From positions 1-45,125 of the forward strand of contig JAFRMM010000066.1 in NCBI GenBank assembly GCA_017430675.1: 45,125 nt of DNA, in the 5' to 3' direction. Numbering within the stretch: the stretch's first letter is position 1; each line of letters begins with the position of its first letter. The position numbers and the translations under genes are program-made. Positions 18,259 through 27,843 of the stretch are shown here, piece after piece. The stretch comes from Prevotella sp. (GTDB lineage: Bacteria; Bacteroidota; Bacteroidia; Bacteroidales; Bacteroidaceae). The notes beneath the pieces were generated by a model that was given only the letters and a program-made list of their open reading frames with translations, had not been told where the DNA came from and made no database searches.

Positions 18259-19314
18259 TTACTTCTGGAAGAACTTCTTGCCGTTCTGGATGACAATGCC
18301 CTTATAGTTCTTGTCAACCTTCTGGCCGGCGAGGTTGTAGATGGCGTCATTCGTTGCCTTCTTCACCTGTACGTTTTGGATGCCAGTTGCTCCGCCCTTG
18401 ACAAGAGACACCTTGGTGACTGTGAGGTTGCCGTCACCGTTGAGGAGGAAAGTACCGCCCCAGTTCTGAACTGCGGTAACGGTGGTCAGGAAGTCATCAG
18501 TGATGGTGTAGTCGAAATAACCCTGAGTAGCGAGGTCAACGATAGTTGATTCTCTGTCGGCGCCAAGGTCTGCACCAGAGAAGCGCTCGAACATGCCACC
18601 CCAGTGACCATCGAAGAGTTCTACCTGCCACTGATCATCGGGAGCCGATCCATAGATGCGGATCTTGTCGCCAGCAGCCGCACCGGCTTCTGTCAATTCT
18701 GTAGCGCCATCGCTGAGGAACGTCGGCTGGTCTGCCCATCCGTTAACAAGAGCCGAACCTTCCCAGAGAACAGTCTCGGTCTCTGCAGCAGGTGTGTCAC
18801 CGCCTCCTTCACCTTCCAGATCAATGAGTTGTACTTTCTTAATGACATGCTTGCCAGGGATCTTGCCGCACTGGTAGAATACCATGGCGTCGGTGCACTC
18901 TGTAGGATAGTCGAGGAAGTCAACTGTGAACTCATTGTCACCAGCAACCACATCAAATACAGCGTCCTTAGTAGCACCAGTTCCATCCCAACTGCAGAAA
19001 TCCAGACGGATCGTACCAGCAGCAGGAGCATTAACGTCAAACTTGATCTGATACTGACCACCCTCAGCAATTGCGGGAATGTGGCCAATCATCGGAACCT
19101 GAGGCTCCCAGTAGTTAGCGTTGTCGGGATCAGACTGCAGACAGTCGATGATCAGACCTGTACCCTGCTCAACAGTAACACTAGCGGTCTCTGAGGGATA
19201 CCACAGATCATAGTACTCAGACTGTTGTGTCCAGTCAATCTCCTGAACTACTGCCTGAGCGTTTGCACCTACGGCCATGAAAGCCATAGCAACGAGAGTA
19301 AAAATTTTCTTCAT
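18259..19314 (-). CDS. Secreted protein with two jelly-roll (CBM-like) domains, copy 2
   Basis: 351 residues from the MKK start; a second ATG two codons upstream (19320) is possible but has no counterpart in copy 1. The signal peptide ends GANAQ. Residues about 20-170 form a beta-sandwich resembling CBM4/9-type modules (RLDFCSWDGTG, KHVIKKVQLIDLE). A second domain of about 130 residues begins at VLWEGSALVNGW and is of a type frequent in Prevotella secreted proteins. The last 30 residues (IYNLAGQKV, YKGIVIQNGKK) resemble C-terminal sorting or anchoring tails of Bacteroidota exported proteins. No catalytic motif is seen, so glycan binding is a reasonable guess. It is divergent from xusA, and a near-identical copy begins at position 273. 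Confidence 0.75.
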   Translation of the reverse strand: MKKIFTLVAMAFMAVGANAQAVVQEIDWTQQSEYYDLWYPSETASVTVEQGTGLIIDCLQSDPDNANYWEPQVPMIGHIPAIAEGGQYQIKFDVNAPAAGTIRLDFCSWDGTGATKDAVFDVVAGDNEFTVDFLDYPTECTDAMVFYQCGKIPGKHVIKKVQLIDLEGEGGGDTPAAETETVLWEGSALVNGWADQPTFLSDGATELTEAGAAAGDKIRIYGSAPDDQWQVELFDGHWGGMFERFSGADLGADRESTIVDLATQGYFDYTITDDFLTTVTAVQNWGGTFLLNGDGNLTVTKVSLVKGGATGIQNVQVKKATNDAIYNLAGQKVDKNYKGIVIQNGKKFFQK

Positions 19315-19372
19315 AAGCATTGTTTTTGTTAATAATGTTAATAATTTGGATGAATTATCAGTTTCTCCGCTG

Positions 19373-19380
19373 CAAAGATA
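19373..19380 (-). promoter_or_regulatory. -7 element of jelly-roll copy 2
   Basis: TATCTTTG followed by CAG on the minus strand, 58 bases before the ATG at 19314. The operator-like 10-mer is not found 35 bases upstream. Confidence 0.55.
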
Positions 19381-19468
19381 ATAACTTTTTATGAATTATC
19401 GTACTTTTTATGTGCTTTTTTGGGAAAATTGACATTCAGCGTCCTGTCACAAGGGATTGTTTTCTTAA

Positions 19469-19498
19469 AAGTAACAAATTCTTTGCGGTTTGTAACTT
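19469..19498. promoter_or_regulatory. Inverted repeat in the xusA upstream region
   Basis: AAGTAACAAA and TTTGTAACTT form an inverted repeat with one mismatch and a 10-base spacer, about 60 bases upstream of the xusA -7 element. It could be a second activator site in this divergent 323-bp intergenic region; there is no direct proof. Confidence 0.35.
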
Positions 19499-19511
19499 TC
19501 CTGCAAACTCC

Positions 19512-19521
19512 AAAATATTTG
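19512..19521 (+). promoter_or_regulatory. Candidate HTCS operator, xusA
   Basis: AAAATATTTG matches AAAGTATATG at 8 of 10 positions and lies exactly 35 bases upstream of the -7 element at 19557-19564. Confidence 0.45.
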
Positions 19522-19556
19522 TTATATAAATATAAAATAAAATTAAATAAAAACTA

Positions 19557-19564
19557 TACCTTTG
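19557..19564 (+). promoter_or_regulatory. -7 element of the xus operon
   Basis: TACCTTTG on the plus strand, 73 bases before the xusA ATG. The region between -33 and -7 is almost pure A/T and has no TTTG at the usual distance. Confidence 0.6.
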
Positions 19565-19617
19565 TAAGCGGTAAAGTTCTAAAACGAGCAAATAATCCAA
19601 AATCAAATCAATAAAAA

Positions 19618-19641
19618 ATGAATCAAAATCAGACAAGATGA
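19618..19641 (+). CDS. Possible seven-codon leader ORF ahead of xusA
   Basis: ATG followed by six codons (MNQNQTR) and TGA. The stop overlaps the xusA start as ATGA. It may be chance, or may couple translation to xusA. Confidence 0.2.
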   Translation: MNQNQTR

Positions 19642-22600
19642 AACAGTTAACTAACTTAGTGAAAGAGACTGTTCACCCTGCAATTGGACGACTGCGCCGC
19701 GTGGCGTTGTCGTTGTTGGCGCTGATGCTCTGTACCACGGCGTGGGCACAGGGCGGCATCAACATCAAGGGAACGGTCGTCGATTCGAACGGTGAGGCGC
19801 TGATAGGTGCCTCTGTCGTGATTAAGGGGAACACGGCGCATGGTACTGTCACAGACTTTGACGGTCACTTCTCGCTGAATGTTCCGTCGGAATCCACCAC
19901 CATCGTCGTCTCCTATGTGGGTATGAACACCCGGGAACTGAAAGTGGGCAAGCAGCGTACATTTAACGTGACGCTGAATGACAACACGCAGTTGTCGGAA
20001 GTGGTGGTCGTGGGTTTCGGCCAGCAGAAGAAAGCCTCCGTGGTGGGTGCCATCACCCAGACCACGGGTGAGGTGCTGGAGCGTTCCAGCAGTATCAATG
20101 ACATCGGTGCTGCCCTGACGGGTAACCTGCCCGGTGTCGTGACGACAGCATCATCGGGTATGCCTGGTGATGAGGAACCCCACATCGTGATCCGTGGTAC
20201 TTCTACGTGGAACAAGGGTCAGAACATCGACGGTACTGAGAAGTATGTTGGTGAGCCGCTGATCCTGGTCGATGGTATTGAGCGTCCGATGTCGAGCGTG
20301 GATATCCAGTCAGTGGCTACCATCTCCGTGCTGAAGGATGCTTCTGCCACTGCCGTCTATGGTGTGAAGGGTGCTAACGGTGTGATCCTGATCACCACGA
20401 AACGCGGTACCGAGGGTAAGGCCCAGATTAACGTGACGGCCAATGCCATCATGAAGGTGCCTTCCAAGTTGCCGGATAAGTATGATTCCTACAATGCCCT
20501 GATGGCCCGTAACGAGGTAATCGAGCATGAACTGAACCTCAGGCCGGAGAGTTGGGCTTACGTGAAGCCCGTCAGTTTCATTGAGAACTATCGTAACCAG
20601 GATCCTAATGCGAAGGATGAACTGGGCAACCTGATCGTGGAGCGCTACCCAAATGTCGATTGGCAGCGCGCCCTGTTCGAGGACTTCGCCATGTCATACA
20701 ATGCCAACCTGAACATTAGCGGTGGTACGAGGTTCGTGAAATACTTCGCAGGTATAGATTTCGTAAATGAGGGTGACCTATATAAGGACTTCGGCAACGG
20801 TCGTAACTATACGACAGGTTATAACTACTATCGTGTGAATGTACGTTCCAACCTTGACTTCAGCATCACGAAGAGTACCGTGTTCAAGGTGAACATCTCT
20901 GGATCAAACGGTGTCAGGAAGACGCCGTGGAACCAGGCTGGCTGGAGTGAGTGGCAGGAAGCACAGCGTTGGAATGGTATCTATAATATCAGCCCGGATG
21001 TGTTCCTTCCGAAATACAGTGACGGTTCTTGGGGCTATCTGCCTGGTTCCACCAATGTGGATAACGGTGCCATGAGTCTGGCCCTGGGTGGTACACAGTA
21101 TCAGACCACGACCCGCGTCAATACCGACTTCGTGTTGGAGCAGAACCTGGACTTCATCACCAAGGGCCTGAATGCCCGTGCCATGATTGCATGGGATAAC
21201 AACTTCACGGAAGGTGGCCGTGGTATCAACGACCTCTACAATAACCCGCAGATCAAATGGATTGATCCCGAAACAGGTATCACGAACTACAAGGAGTCTG
21301 TAGAAGCCTACGATAAGTTCGACTATACGCAGGGTAACAAGTGGAGCACTAATGGCGGTAATGTGAATAACGTAACCCGTAACCTGAACTATCAGGTGCA
21401 GTTGAACTGGGCCCGTACCTTTGGTAAGCACGATGTCTCGGCGATGGGTGTGTTCGCCCGTCAGGAGTCTGCATGGGGCTCCATGATTCCCAGTTATCGT
21501 GAGGATTGGGTGTTCCGTGTGACATACGCTTTCAATAACAGGTATTTCTTAGAGTACAACGGTGCCTATAACGGTTCTGAGAAGTTCTCTCCAGAGAACC
21601 GTTTCGCCTTCTTCAACTCCGGTGCTATCGGTTGGATGATCAGTGAGGAGAAGTTTATGAGGCCTCTGCGCGATAAGCACATCATCGACATGCTGAAGAT
21701 CCGCGGTTCATACGGTGAGATCGGTGATGATAACGTCGGTGGACGATTCCTCTATCAGGATATCTGGGCATACGGCGGTTCTACACCAATGGACGTTGAC
21801 CACGGCAATTCGCCTTATCAGTGGTATCGTGAGCAGACCGTCGGTAACACGAATGTGCATTGGGAAAAAGTGAAGAAATTCAATCTCGGTTTTGACTATG
21901 GCTTCTTAGGTGGTTTGCTGGCCGGTTCTGTGGAGTACTTCCGCGACAAGCGTACCGACATTCTGGTGCAGGGTGGCGAACGTGCCGTTCCTGCTTACTT
22001 CGGTCAGTCGCCGGCGACAGCCAACCTGGGTGAGGTGGAAACTAAAGGTTATGAGATTGAGGTACGTTTCAACAAGGTGTTCGCCAACAAGATGCGCGTC
22101 TGGGCTAACTTGAACATGACGCATGCGGAGAATGAGATCAAGGTCAAGGATGATGCTCCTCTGTTGCCCGCCTACCGTAAGGAAGCCGGTTATGCCATCG
22201 GTCAGACACATGCCTTTATTGACAAGGGTATGATGCAGACATACGACGATATCTACGGCTCACCGAAGATGGATGCCAACGACAGTCAGAAACTGCCAGG
22301 CGATTACTATATCGTTGACTTCAACGGCGATGGTAAGGTGGATAACGTGAACGACTATGTGCCTTACGGTCATCCGACAACCCCGCAGAACACGTATAAC
22401 GCCACGCTCGGTTATGAGTGGAAGGGCTTTAACCTGATGCTCCAGTTCTATGGTGTGACTAACGTGACCCGTGACGTGACGATGATCAGTTTTGCCGACG
22501 TGATGGTGGCCAATGTCTATGACCAGGGAACCTGGTGGAGCACAGACCATGAGAATGCCGACATTGTGACGCCGCGTTTCAACTCTACGCCTTATCAGAG

Positions 22601-22859
22601 TTATTACGGTACTCAGTACCTTTGCGACGGTTCGTATATCCGTCTGAAGAACGCGGAGATTGGCTATACCTTTACCCAGCCTTGGGTTCGAAAAATCGGT
22701 CTTAATAGCCTGAAGGTATATTTGAGCGGTAACAATATCTGGGTGTGGACCCGCATGCCGGATGACCGTGAGTCGAATTTCGCGGCTAATGGTAATGCAG
22801 GAAACGGTGCCTATCCTACCATGAGGCGCTTCAACCTCGGTGTAAAGTTCAATCTATAA
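19638..22859 (+). CDS. xusA: SusC/RagA-type TonB-dependent transporter, first pair
   Basis: 1073 residues. A long n-region signal peptide ends TTAWAQ. A carboxypeptidase-D-like regulatory domain (about 41-118, GTVVDSNGEALIGASVVIKG) precedes a TonB-box-like EVVVVGFG (121-128), the plug (ISVLKDASATAVYGVKGANG) and a 22-strand barrel ending in YPTMRRFNLGVKFNL. It imports large xylo-oligosaccharides across the outer membrane with its SusD partner XusB, encoded 12 bases downstream. It is the first gene of a six-gene operon, as in the xus loci described for Prevotella and Bacteroides. The promoter carries a candidate HTCS operator. Confidence 0.93.
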   Translation: MKQLTNLVKETVHPAIGRLRRVALSLLALMLCTTAWAQGGINIKGTVVDSNGEALIGASVVIKGNTAHGTVTDFDGHFSLNVPSESTTIVVSYVGMNTRELKVGKQRTFNVTLNDNTQLSEVVVVGFGQQKKASVVGAITQTTGEVLERSSSINDIGAALTGNLPGVVTTASSGMPGDEEPHIVIRGTSTWNKGQNIDGTEKYVGEPLILVDGIERPMSSVDIQSVATISVLKDASATAVYGVKGANGVILITTKRGTEGKAQINVTANAIMKVPSKLPDKYDSYNALMARNEVIEHELNLRPESWAYVKPVSFIENYRNQDPNAKDELGNLIVERYPNVDWQRALFEDFAMSYNANLNISGGTRFVKYFAGIDFVNEGDLYKDFGNGRNYTTGYNYYRVNVRSNLDFSITKSTVFKVNISGSNGVRKTPWNQAGWSEWQEAQRWNGIYNISPDVFLPKYSDGSWGYLPGSTNVDNGAMSLALGGTQYQTTTRVNTDFVLEQNLDFITKGLNARAMIAWDNNFTEGGRGINDLYNNPQIKWIDPETGITNYKESVEAYDKFDYTQGNKWSTNGGNVNNVTRNLNYQVQLNWARTFGKHDVSAMGVFARQESAWGSMIPSYREDWVFRVTYAFNNRYFLEYNGAYNGSEKFSPENRFAFFNSGAIGWMISEEKFMRPLRDKHIIDMLKIRGSYGEIGDDNVGGRFLYQDIWAYGGSTPMDVDHGNSPYQWYREQTVGNTNVHWEKVKKFNLGFDYGFLGGLLAGSVEYFRDKRTDILVQGGERAVPAYFGQSPATANLGEVETKGYEIEVRFNKVFANKMRVWANLNMTHAENEIKVKDDAPLLPAYRKEAGYAIGQTHAFIDKGMMQTYDDIYGSPKMDANDSQKLPGDYYIVDFNGDGKVDNVNDYVPYGHPTTPQNTYNATLGYEWKGFNLMLQFYGVTNVTRDVTMISFADVMVANVYDQGTWWSTDHENADIVTPRFNSTPYQSYYGTQYLCDGSYIRLKNAEIGYTFTQPWVRKIGLNSLKVYLSGNNIWVWTRMPDDRESNFAANGNAGNGAYPTMRRFNLGVKFNL

Positions 22860-22871
22860 AATGAGAAAACA

Positions 22872-24908
22872 ATGAAAAAGTTTAGTAATATATATATAAT
22901 AGGTGTAGTCGCCCTGATGCTCTCTCTGGGGATGACATCCTGCACGGATTATCTTGACAAGGAGCCGGATTCCGACGTGAATCCGGAGACGGCGTTCAAG
23001 AACTTTACCAATTTCCAGGGATTCATAGAGGAGATCTACAATTGTATCCCCAATAAAGAGTCGTGCTACTGGTGTACGACCTTCAACTGGGGTGAAGACG
23101 AGATCATGAACGCCGGTGGTGGTGATACCCACGTGACTGCTCACTTTGACTTAGGTGACTATCGTCACTGGTATGATGAGCAGGATAAGGGTGGCCAGCA
23201 GAGTTGGCTGAACCGTCCTGGCTCCAGTCCGACATCTGGCGATAAGTTTGCTCACTCGTTGTCAGGCCATGCCTGGTATTGTGTCCGTAAGGCCAACCTC
23301 GGTCTTGCCAATATTGACAAGATGACTGACTGCACGAAGGAGGAAAAGAATTTCATCAAGGGCCAGTTGCTCTTCTTCCGCGCCTGGTGGCATCACCAGC
23401 AGATGGAATGGTGGGGCGGACTGCCTTATATTGACACCGTTCTTCCATCCGACGAGGTGCTGACGTTGCCACGTCTGTCGTTCAGGGAGTGTGCAGAGAA
23501 ATGTGCTGCCGACTATCGTGAGGCAGCCGACCTGTTGCCTGACAACTGGGATAACACCACTATCGGTAAGAAGACCCTCGGTAAGAACGACCTCCGTATC
23601 ACGAAAGTCTGCGCTCTCGGCTATTTAGGCAAGGTGCTGCTCTGGGCTGCTTCTCCTCTGAATGAGGTAGGTGCTAAGACTGGGGCCCTTAAGTCTGGTG
23701 AGACCTATAAGTACAACGCAGATATGGCAAAACGTGCTGCTGATGCCTTAGGCGAGGCTATCGCCCATGTAGAGGCAGGCTTGACACCGTATTCTCTGGC
23801 GGAGTACAACTATGCCGAGGATGATTCGAAGAACAGGCCCGGCTATGGCATCTACGACCATGTTGCCGCCAAAGGATCCAAGAGCAACTTCTCCGATATC
23901 TTCCGTACCACTGGTCAGAGTTGGAAGGTGCCTGGCACAGTGGAGGCTATTATGAGAGGCCCGGGAACCGAGGTCAACGGCTCTAACTGGAACTTCGCAA
24001 AGTTGTGGGGCCCGAAGGTTGGTAACATCGTTGAGCACGATGCCATCATCCATATGCCGACGGCCAACTATATCACCTATGCCTACGGTATGGCCAATGG
24101 CGAGCCTATCGTATTGGCTGACGGTTCGCTGAATCCTAATTCCGGCTTTGATCCTACCCATCCGTATGCAGACCGCGACCCGCGTTTCTATCACGATATC
24201 GTATTCGATGGCTTCAAGTATATCTTGAGTGAACCTACAGGTGGTGATGCACCATTGAAGGTTTATCAGTATATGGAGATGTTTACTGGTGGAAATATGG
24301 TTCCGACAGGTGTTCCTGCCCGTGATGCCGACGGTAGTCGTACAGGTTACTTCTGTCAGAAACTGGTTCCCCACCAGAGCAACAAGGTTGATGGAATGTA
24401 TAACTGGGGTGGTGCCCTCAGTTGCTATCTTCCCTATATGCGTCTAGCAGATATCTATCTGCTCTATGCTGAGGCCGGTGCTGCTGCGCAGGGTGCAAAT
24501 TTCAAGAGTTCTCAGAGTCCGATCACGGCAGAACAGGCCGTCAATACGCTTCGTGACCGTGTAGGCGCTGGTCATGTGGCTGCCACGTTCACTGCCGACC
24601 AGAAGAAGTTCATCGACGAGGTTCGTCGTGAGCGTGCCTGTGAGTTGGCCTTCGAGGGCTTCCGCTGGCAGGACCTGCAGCGCTGGCTGCTCCTCACCGA
24701 GTATCCTTACAATATCAAGACCCGTCAGGAGTTCAAGCGCGTGGGTGACTATGACTATGTAAATCAGGATCCCCGTTATGCTGAGGTGACTGGTTGGGGT
24801 GAGACAACCATCGTGGAGCGTAATCTGCAGACCAAGCACTATTGGCTGCCGCTGAAAGAGAAAGAAGTCTATCTCTATTCAGAATTTCCACAGAACCCGG
24901 GATGGTAA
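22872..24908 (+). CDS. xusB: SusD-like xylan-binding lipoprotein, first pair
   Basis: 678 residues; SPII signal with Cys24 in MTSC. It then has the typical SusD start (TDYLDKEPDSDVNPETAF) and TPR-rich body, with RDRVGAGH and VRRERACELAFEGFRWQDLQRW near the end as in other SusD proteins. It is somewhat long for the family. It caps XusA on the cell surface and hands over xylo-oligosaccharides. A tiny ORF (22861-22875, MRKQ) ends as ATGA on the xusB start, as also seen at xusA. Confidence 0.92.
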   Translation: MKKFSNIYIIGVVALMLSLGMTSCTDYLDKEPDSDVNPETAFKNFTNFQGFIEEIYNCIPNKESCYWCTTFNWGEDEIMNAGGGDTHVTAHFDLGDYRHWYDEQDKGGQQSWLNRPGSSPTSGDKFAHSLSGHAWYCVRKANLGLANIDKMTDCTKEEKNFIKGQLLFFRAWWHHQQMEWWGGLPYIDTVLPSDEVLTLPRLSFRECAEKCAADYREAADLLPDNWDNTTIGKKTLGKNDLRITKVCALGYLGKVLLWAASPLNEVGAKTGALKSGETYKYNADMAKRAADALGEAIAHVEAGLTPYSLAEYNYAEDDSKNRPGYGIYDHVAAKGSKSNFSDIFRTTGQSWKVPGTVEAIMRGPGTEVNGSNWNFAKLWGPKVGNIVEHDAIIHMPTANYITYAYGMANGEPIVLADGSLNPNSGFDPTHPYADRDPRFYHDIVFDGFKYILSEPTGGDAPLKVYQYMEMFTGGNMVPTGVPARDADGSRTGYFCQKLVPHQSNKVDGMYNWGGALSCYLPYMRLADIYLLYAEAGAAAQGANFKSSQSPITAEQAVNTLRDRVGAGHVAATFTADQKKFIDEVRRERACELAFEGFRWQDLQRWLLLTEYPYNIKTRQEFKRVGDYDYVNQDPRYAEVTGWGETTIVERNLQTKHYWLPLKEKEVYLYSEFPQNPGW

Positions 24909-24950
24909 CCTTTAAAAGTAAGAAAGTAAAAAGGTAAATAAGTAAAAGAT
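24909..24950. repeat. GTAAAA-type intergenic linker
   Basis: The 42 bases between xusB and xusC are built of AAAAGTAAGAAAGTAAAAAG-like heptads. A similar linker lies between xusD and xusE (29644-29682). Such low-complexity spacers are frequent between Bacteroidales genes. Confidence 0.5.
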
Positions 24951-27830
24951 ATGAAACATAATAAATATATCATACTGTCAACTCTCCTGGCCTTGTCGGT
25001 GGCTATGCCCGTTGAGGCACAGATTGATGCTGCGGATTCAGCCCAGGTCAATGTGGCCTTCCGGAAGGTGGCCAAGGAAGACATTCTGGGCGGTGTCTCC
25101 AGCCTGAACTACAGGGACCTGATGGATAAGAACTACAATACCTATAGTCTTGACAACATGCAGGGCTATGTGGCTGGATTCAATGGTGCTTCTATGTGGG
25201 GCTTCACAGAGTCGAGCGTTACTGATCCGGTGCTCGTACTGATTGACGGTGTACCTCGTGATGCCAACAACGTGCTGCCTTCAGAGATTGAGGAGGTCAC
25301 CTTCCTGAAGGGCGCCCAGGCTGTGGTGCTCTACGGCAGTCGTGCCGCCAAGGGTGTGATCATGATTACTACGAAGCGTGGCCGTGTTACCGATGGCCTG
25401 AGCGTTACTGGTCGTATCAACACTGGCTGGAACGTGGCAAAGGCCTACCCTGAGTGGATTGGCTCTGCAGAGTATATGTCGCTCTATAACGAGGCCCGCG
25501 CCAACGACGGCCTGGCCGCACTCTATACCGATGAGCAGATCTACAACTACGCCAGTGGTAACAATCCCTATCGTTACTCCGATGTGGATTTCTACAGTAG
25601 CGACTATATCAAGAAGACCTATAACCGTACGGATGCCACTGTCGAGATTGAGGGCGGTAACGAGCGTGCAAAGTTCTACTCGAACGTCAGTTACTACCGC
25701 TATGGCGACTACCTGAACTTCGGTGAAGCCAAGAACAACTACACCGACCGTTTTAACGTGCGTGGTAATGTGGATGTGCGTATCAGCCGGATCATCTCGG
25801 CTTATATCAATGCCAACGCCACTTTCTATAATGCCCATTCTGCCAACTCGAAACAGACGGAGCAGAGAAACGGCCAGACATATACCCTGAACTATTGGGA
25901 GGTGTCTGCCCGCTGGCGTCCGAACCGCTACAGCCCACTGATCCCGATGTCCTATCTGGATCCGAATGCTGTGCAGCCGCAGCAGGCTCTGTCGTCGTCG
26001 AGCAATATCATCGACGGCCAGTATTTCCTTGGCGGAACCCTTACGGAACCGACTAACATCATTGCCGATTACTATGCAGCCGGCAGGAATACATGGGTGA
26101 GTCGTCAGTTCCAGTTCGACGCAGGCCTGAACTTCGATCTCAGCGGTATATTGAAGGGCTTGTCCTTCCATACGCTGATGGCAGTGGATTATCAGACCAG
26201 TTATTCGCTCTCCTACAAAAACGACTACGCAACCTTTGAGCCGTCCTGGAGTAACTACAACGGTCCAGACCTGATATTGTCACTGAATAATCATGAGACT
26301 ACTGACAGAAAGTCAGGACAACAGAACCTGGGTGGTGGTACGGATAACCAGACCATTACGTTTAATGCCCACTTCGACTACATCAATACGTTTAATGACG
26401 TGCACAATGTCTATGCCATGCTGATTGCCAATGGTTATCAGACCACTAAGTCTGGACAGTATCATAGAATCAGTAATGCGAACCTCGCTGCACAAGTTTC
26501 TTATAACTTTGCTCACAAATATTATCTGGATGCAGCCGTAGCCCTTCCCTGGTCTGCCAAGTTGCCAGAAGGCAAGCGGGCAGGTTTCTCGCCCTCTGTG
26601 ACCTTGGGATGGAACATCGCCAAGGAGAAGTTCATGGAAGGTGGTTTCTTTGACGACCTGAAACTGAGCGCCAGTTACAGCAACCTGAAGACCGATCTTG
26701 ACATTGAGAACTATTACATGTACCTCGGTACGTATCAGAGTGGTGGTTGGTTTGACTGGAACGGTCTGACTGGTTTCTCCCTCTATCAGTCCAAGCGGGG
26801 TGCCAATGATGGTCTTACCTACATCAAGCGTAAGGAGATTTCTGCATCGATCCATGCAGAAGTCCTGAATCGCAGCCTGAGCATCGACGCATCAGTCTTC
26901 AATAGCGAGATGGACGGTGGTATCATCACTGCGGCTAACCAGTTGCCCAGTTATTTCAAGGTCTATTACCCGGAGTCGTCCTTCCTCTCTTATTTGAATT
27001 ACAATAAGGACAGGCGTACAGGCTTCGACTTGGCTGTGAAGTACAAGAAGGATTTTGGCGATTTCGGTGTAGAAACTGGTGCTAACCTGACCTACTACAC
27101 GACAAAGGCTACCCAGCGCGATGATAACAACTATGCTGACGAATATCAGTATCGTCAGGGCAAGGCACTTGATGCTATCTGGGGTTATGAATGTCTTGGA
27201 TTCTTCTCAGAGTCAGACTTCGATGCTGATGGAAAACTGCTGGAGACAATTCCGCAGCCTGCACTCGGCGGTAACGTCAAACCTGGTGACCTGAAGTACA
27301 AGGATCAGAACGGCGATGGCGTCATCGACGGCAAGGATCAGATTGATCTGGGCAAGGGCGGTTGGTATGGTGCCCCCACAACGCTTGGTATCAACCTGAC
27401 CTTCAAGTACAAGAACTTCTCGCTGTTTATTCTTGGTATCGGTGGTTTCGGTGGTCATGCCATAAAGGACAACAGATATTGGTGGATTTCTGGTGAGAAG
27501 AAGTATTCTGCAGCCGTCCGCGGACGCTGGACGCCTGAGACAGCCGCCACGGCTACCTATCCTCGTCTGACCACTCAGAGCGGTGCCAACAACGAGCAGA
27601 ACTCTGATTTCTGGATGTACAATACATCACGCTTTGATCTTGCAAAGGTACAGTTGACCTACGACTTCCCGAAGACCATTATTGGCAATGGTATCGTCAA
27701 GGGACTCTCTGTCTATGTCAGTGGCAATAGTCTGCTGACGCTGGCCAAGGAACGTGAAATCTTAGAGATGAATGTAGAGAGCGCACCTCAGTCGCGTTTC
27801 TATAATATCGGTGCAAAAGTAAACTTCTAA
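24951..27830 (+). CDS. xusC: SusC/RagA-type TonB-dependent transporter, second pair, lacking the N-terminal regulatory domain
   Basis: 959 residues with a signal peptide ending PVEAQ. The mature protein goes into a plug-like region almost at once (VLIDGVPRDANNVLP, VTFLKGAQAVVLYGSRAAKG). The carboxypeptidase-D-like domain and the VVVVGFG TonB box of XusA are missing. The barrel ends with SRFYNIGAKVNF. It is paired with XusD 13 bases downstream. Tandem SusC/D pairs are characteristic of xylan loci; the second transporter may take a different oligosaccharide. The shorter N-terminus is probably a real family feature and not damage, because the frame is intact. Confidence 0.9.
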   Translation: MKHNKYIILSTLLALSVAMPVEAQIDAADSAQVNVAFRKVAKEDILGGVSSLNYRDLMDKNYNTYSLDNMQGYVAGFNGASMWGFTESSVTDPVLVLIDGVPRDANNVLPSEIEEVTFLKGAQAVVLYGSRAAKGVIMITTKRGRVTDGLSVTGRINTGWNVAKAYPEWIGSAEYMSLYNEARANDGLAALYTDEQIYNYASGNNPYRYSDVDFYSSDYIKKTYNRTDATVEIEGGNERAKFYSNVSYYRYGDYLNFGEAKNNYTDRFNVRGNVDVRISRIISAYINANATFYNAHSANSKQTEQRNGQTYTLNYWEVSARWRPNRYSPLIPMSYLDPNAVQPQQALSSSSNIIDGQYFLGGTLTEPTNIIADYYAAGRNTWVSRQFQFDAGLNFDLSGILKGLSFHTLMAVDYQTSYSLSYKNDYATFEPSWSNYNGPDLILSLNNHETTDRKSGQQNLGGGTDNQTITFNAHFDYINTFNDVHNVYAMLIANGYQTTKSGQYHRISNANLAAQVSYNFAHKYYLDAAVALPWSAKLPEGKRAGFSPSVTLGWNIAKEKFMEGGFFDDLKLSASYSNLKTDLDIENYYMYLGTYQSGGWFDWNGLTGFSLYQSKRGANDGLTYIKRKEISASIHAEVLNRSLSIDASVFNSEMDGGIITAANQLPSYFKVYYPESSFLSYLNYNKDRRTGFDLAVKYKKDFGDFGVETGANLTYYTTKATQRDDNNYADEYQYRQGKALDAIWGYECLGFFSESDFDADGKLLETIPQPALGGNVKPGDLKYKDQNGDGVIDGKDQIDLGKGGWYGAPTTLGINLTFKYKNFSLFILGIGGFGGHAIKDNRYWWISGEKKYSAAVRGRWTPETAATATYPRLTTQSGANNEQNSDFWMYNTSRFDLAKVQLTYDFPKTIIGNGIVKGLSVYVSGNSLLTLAKEREILEMNVESAPQSRFYNIGAKVNF

Positions 27831-27843
27831 TTCGACAAAGAGT

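Noticed and set aside
24951..27830. xusC as a truncated pseudogene
   Set aside because: The frame is intact with its own signal peptide, plug and full barrel, and it is followed by an intact partner; absence of the regulatory domain is a known variant.
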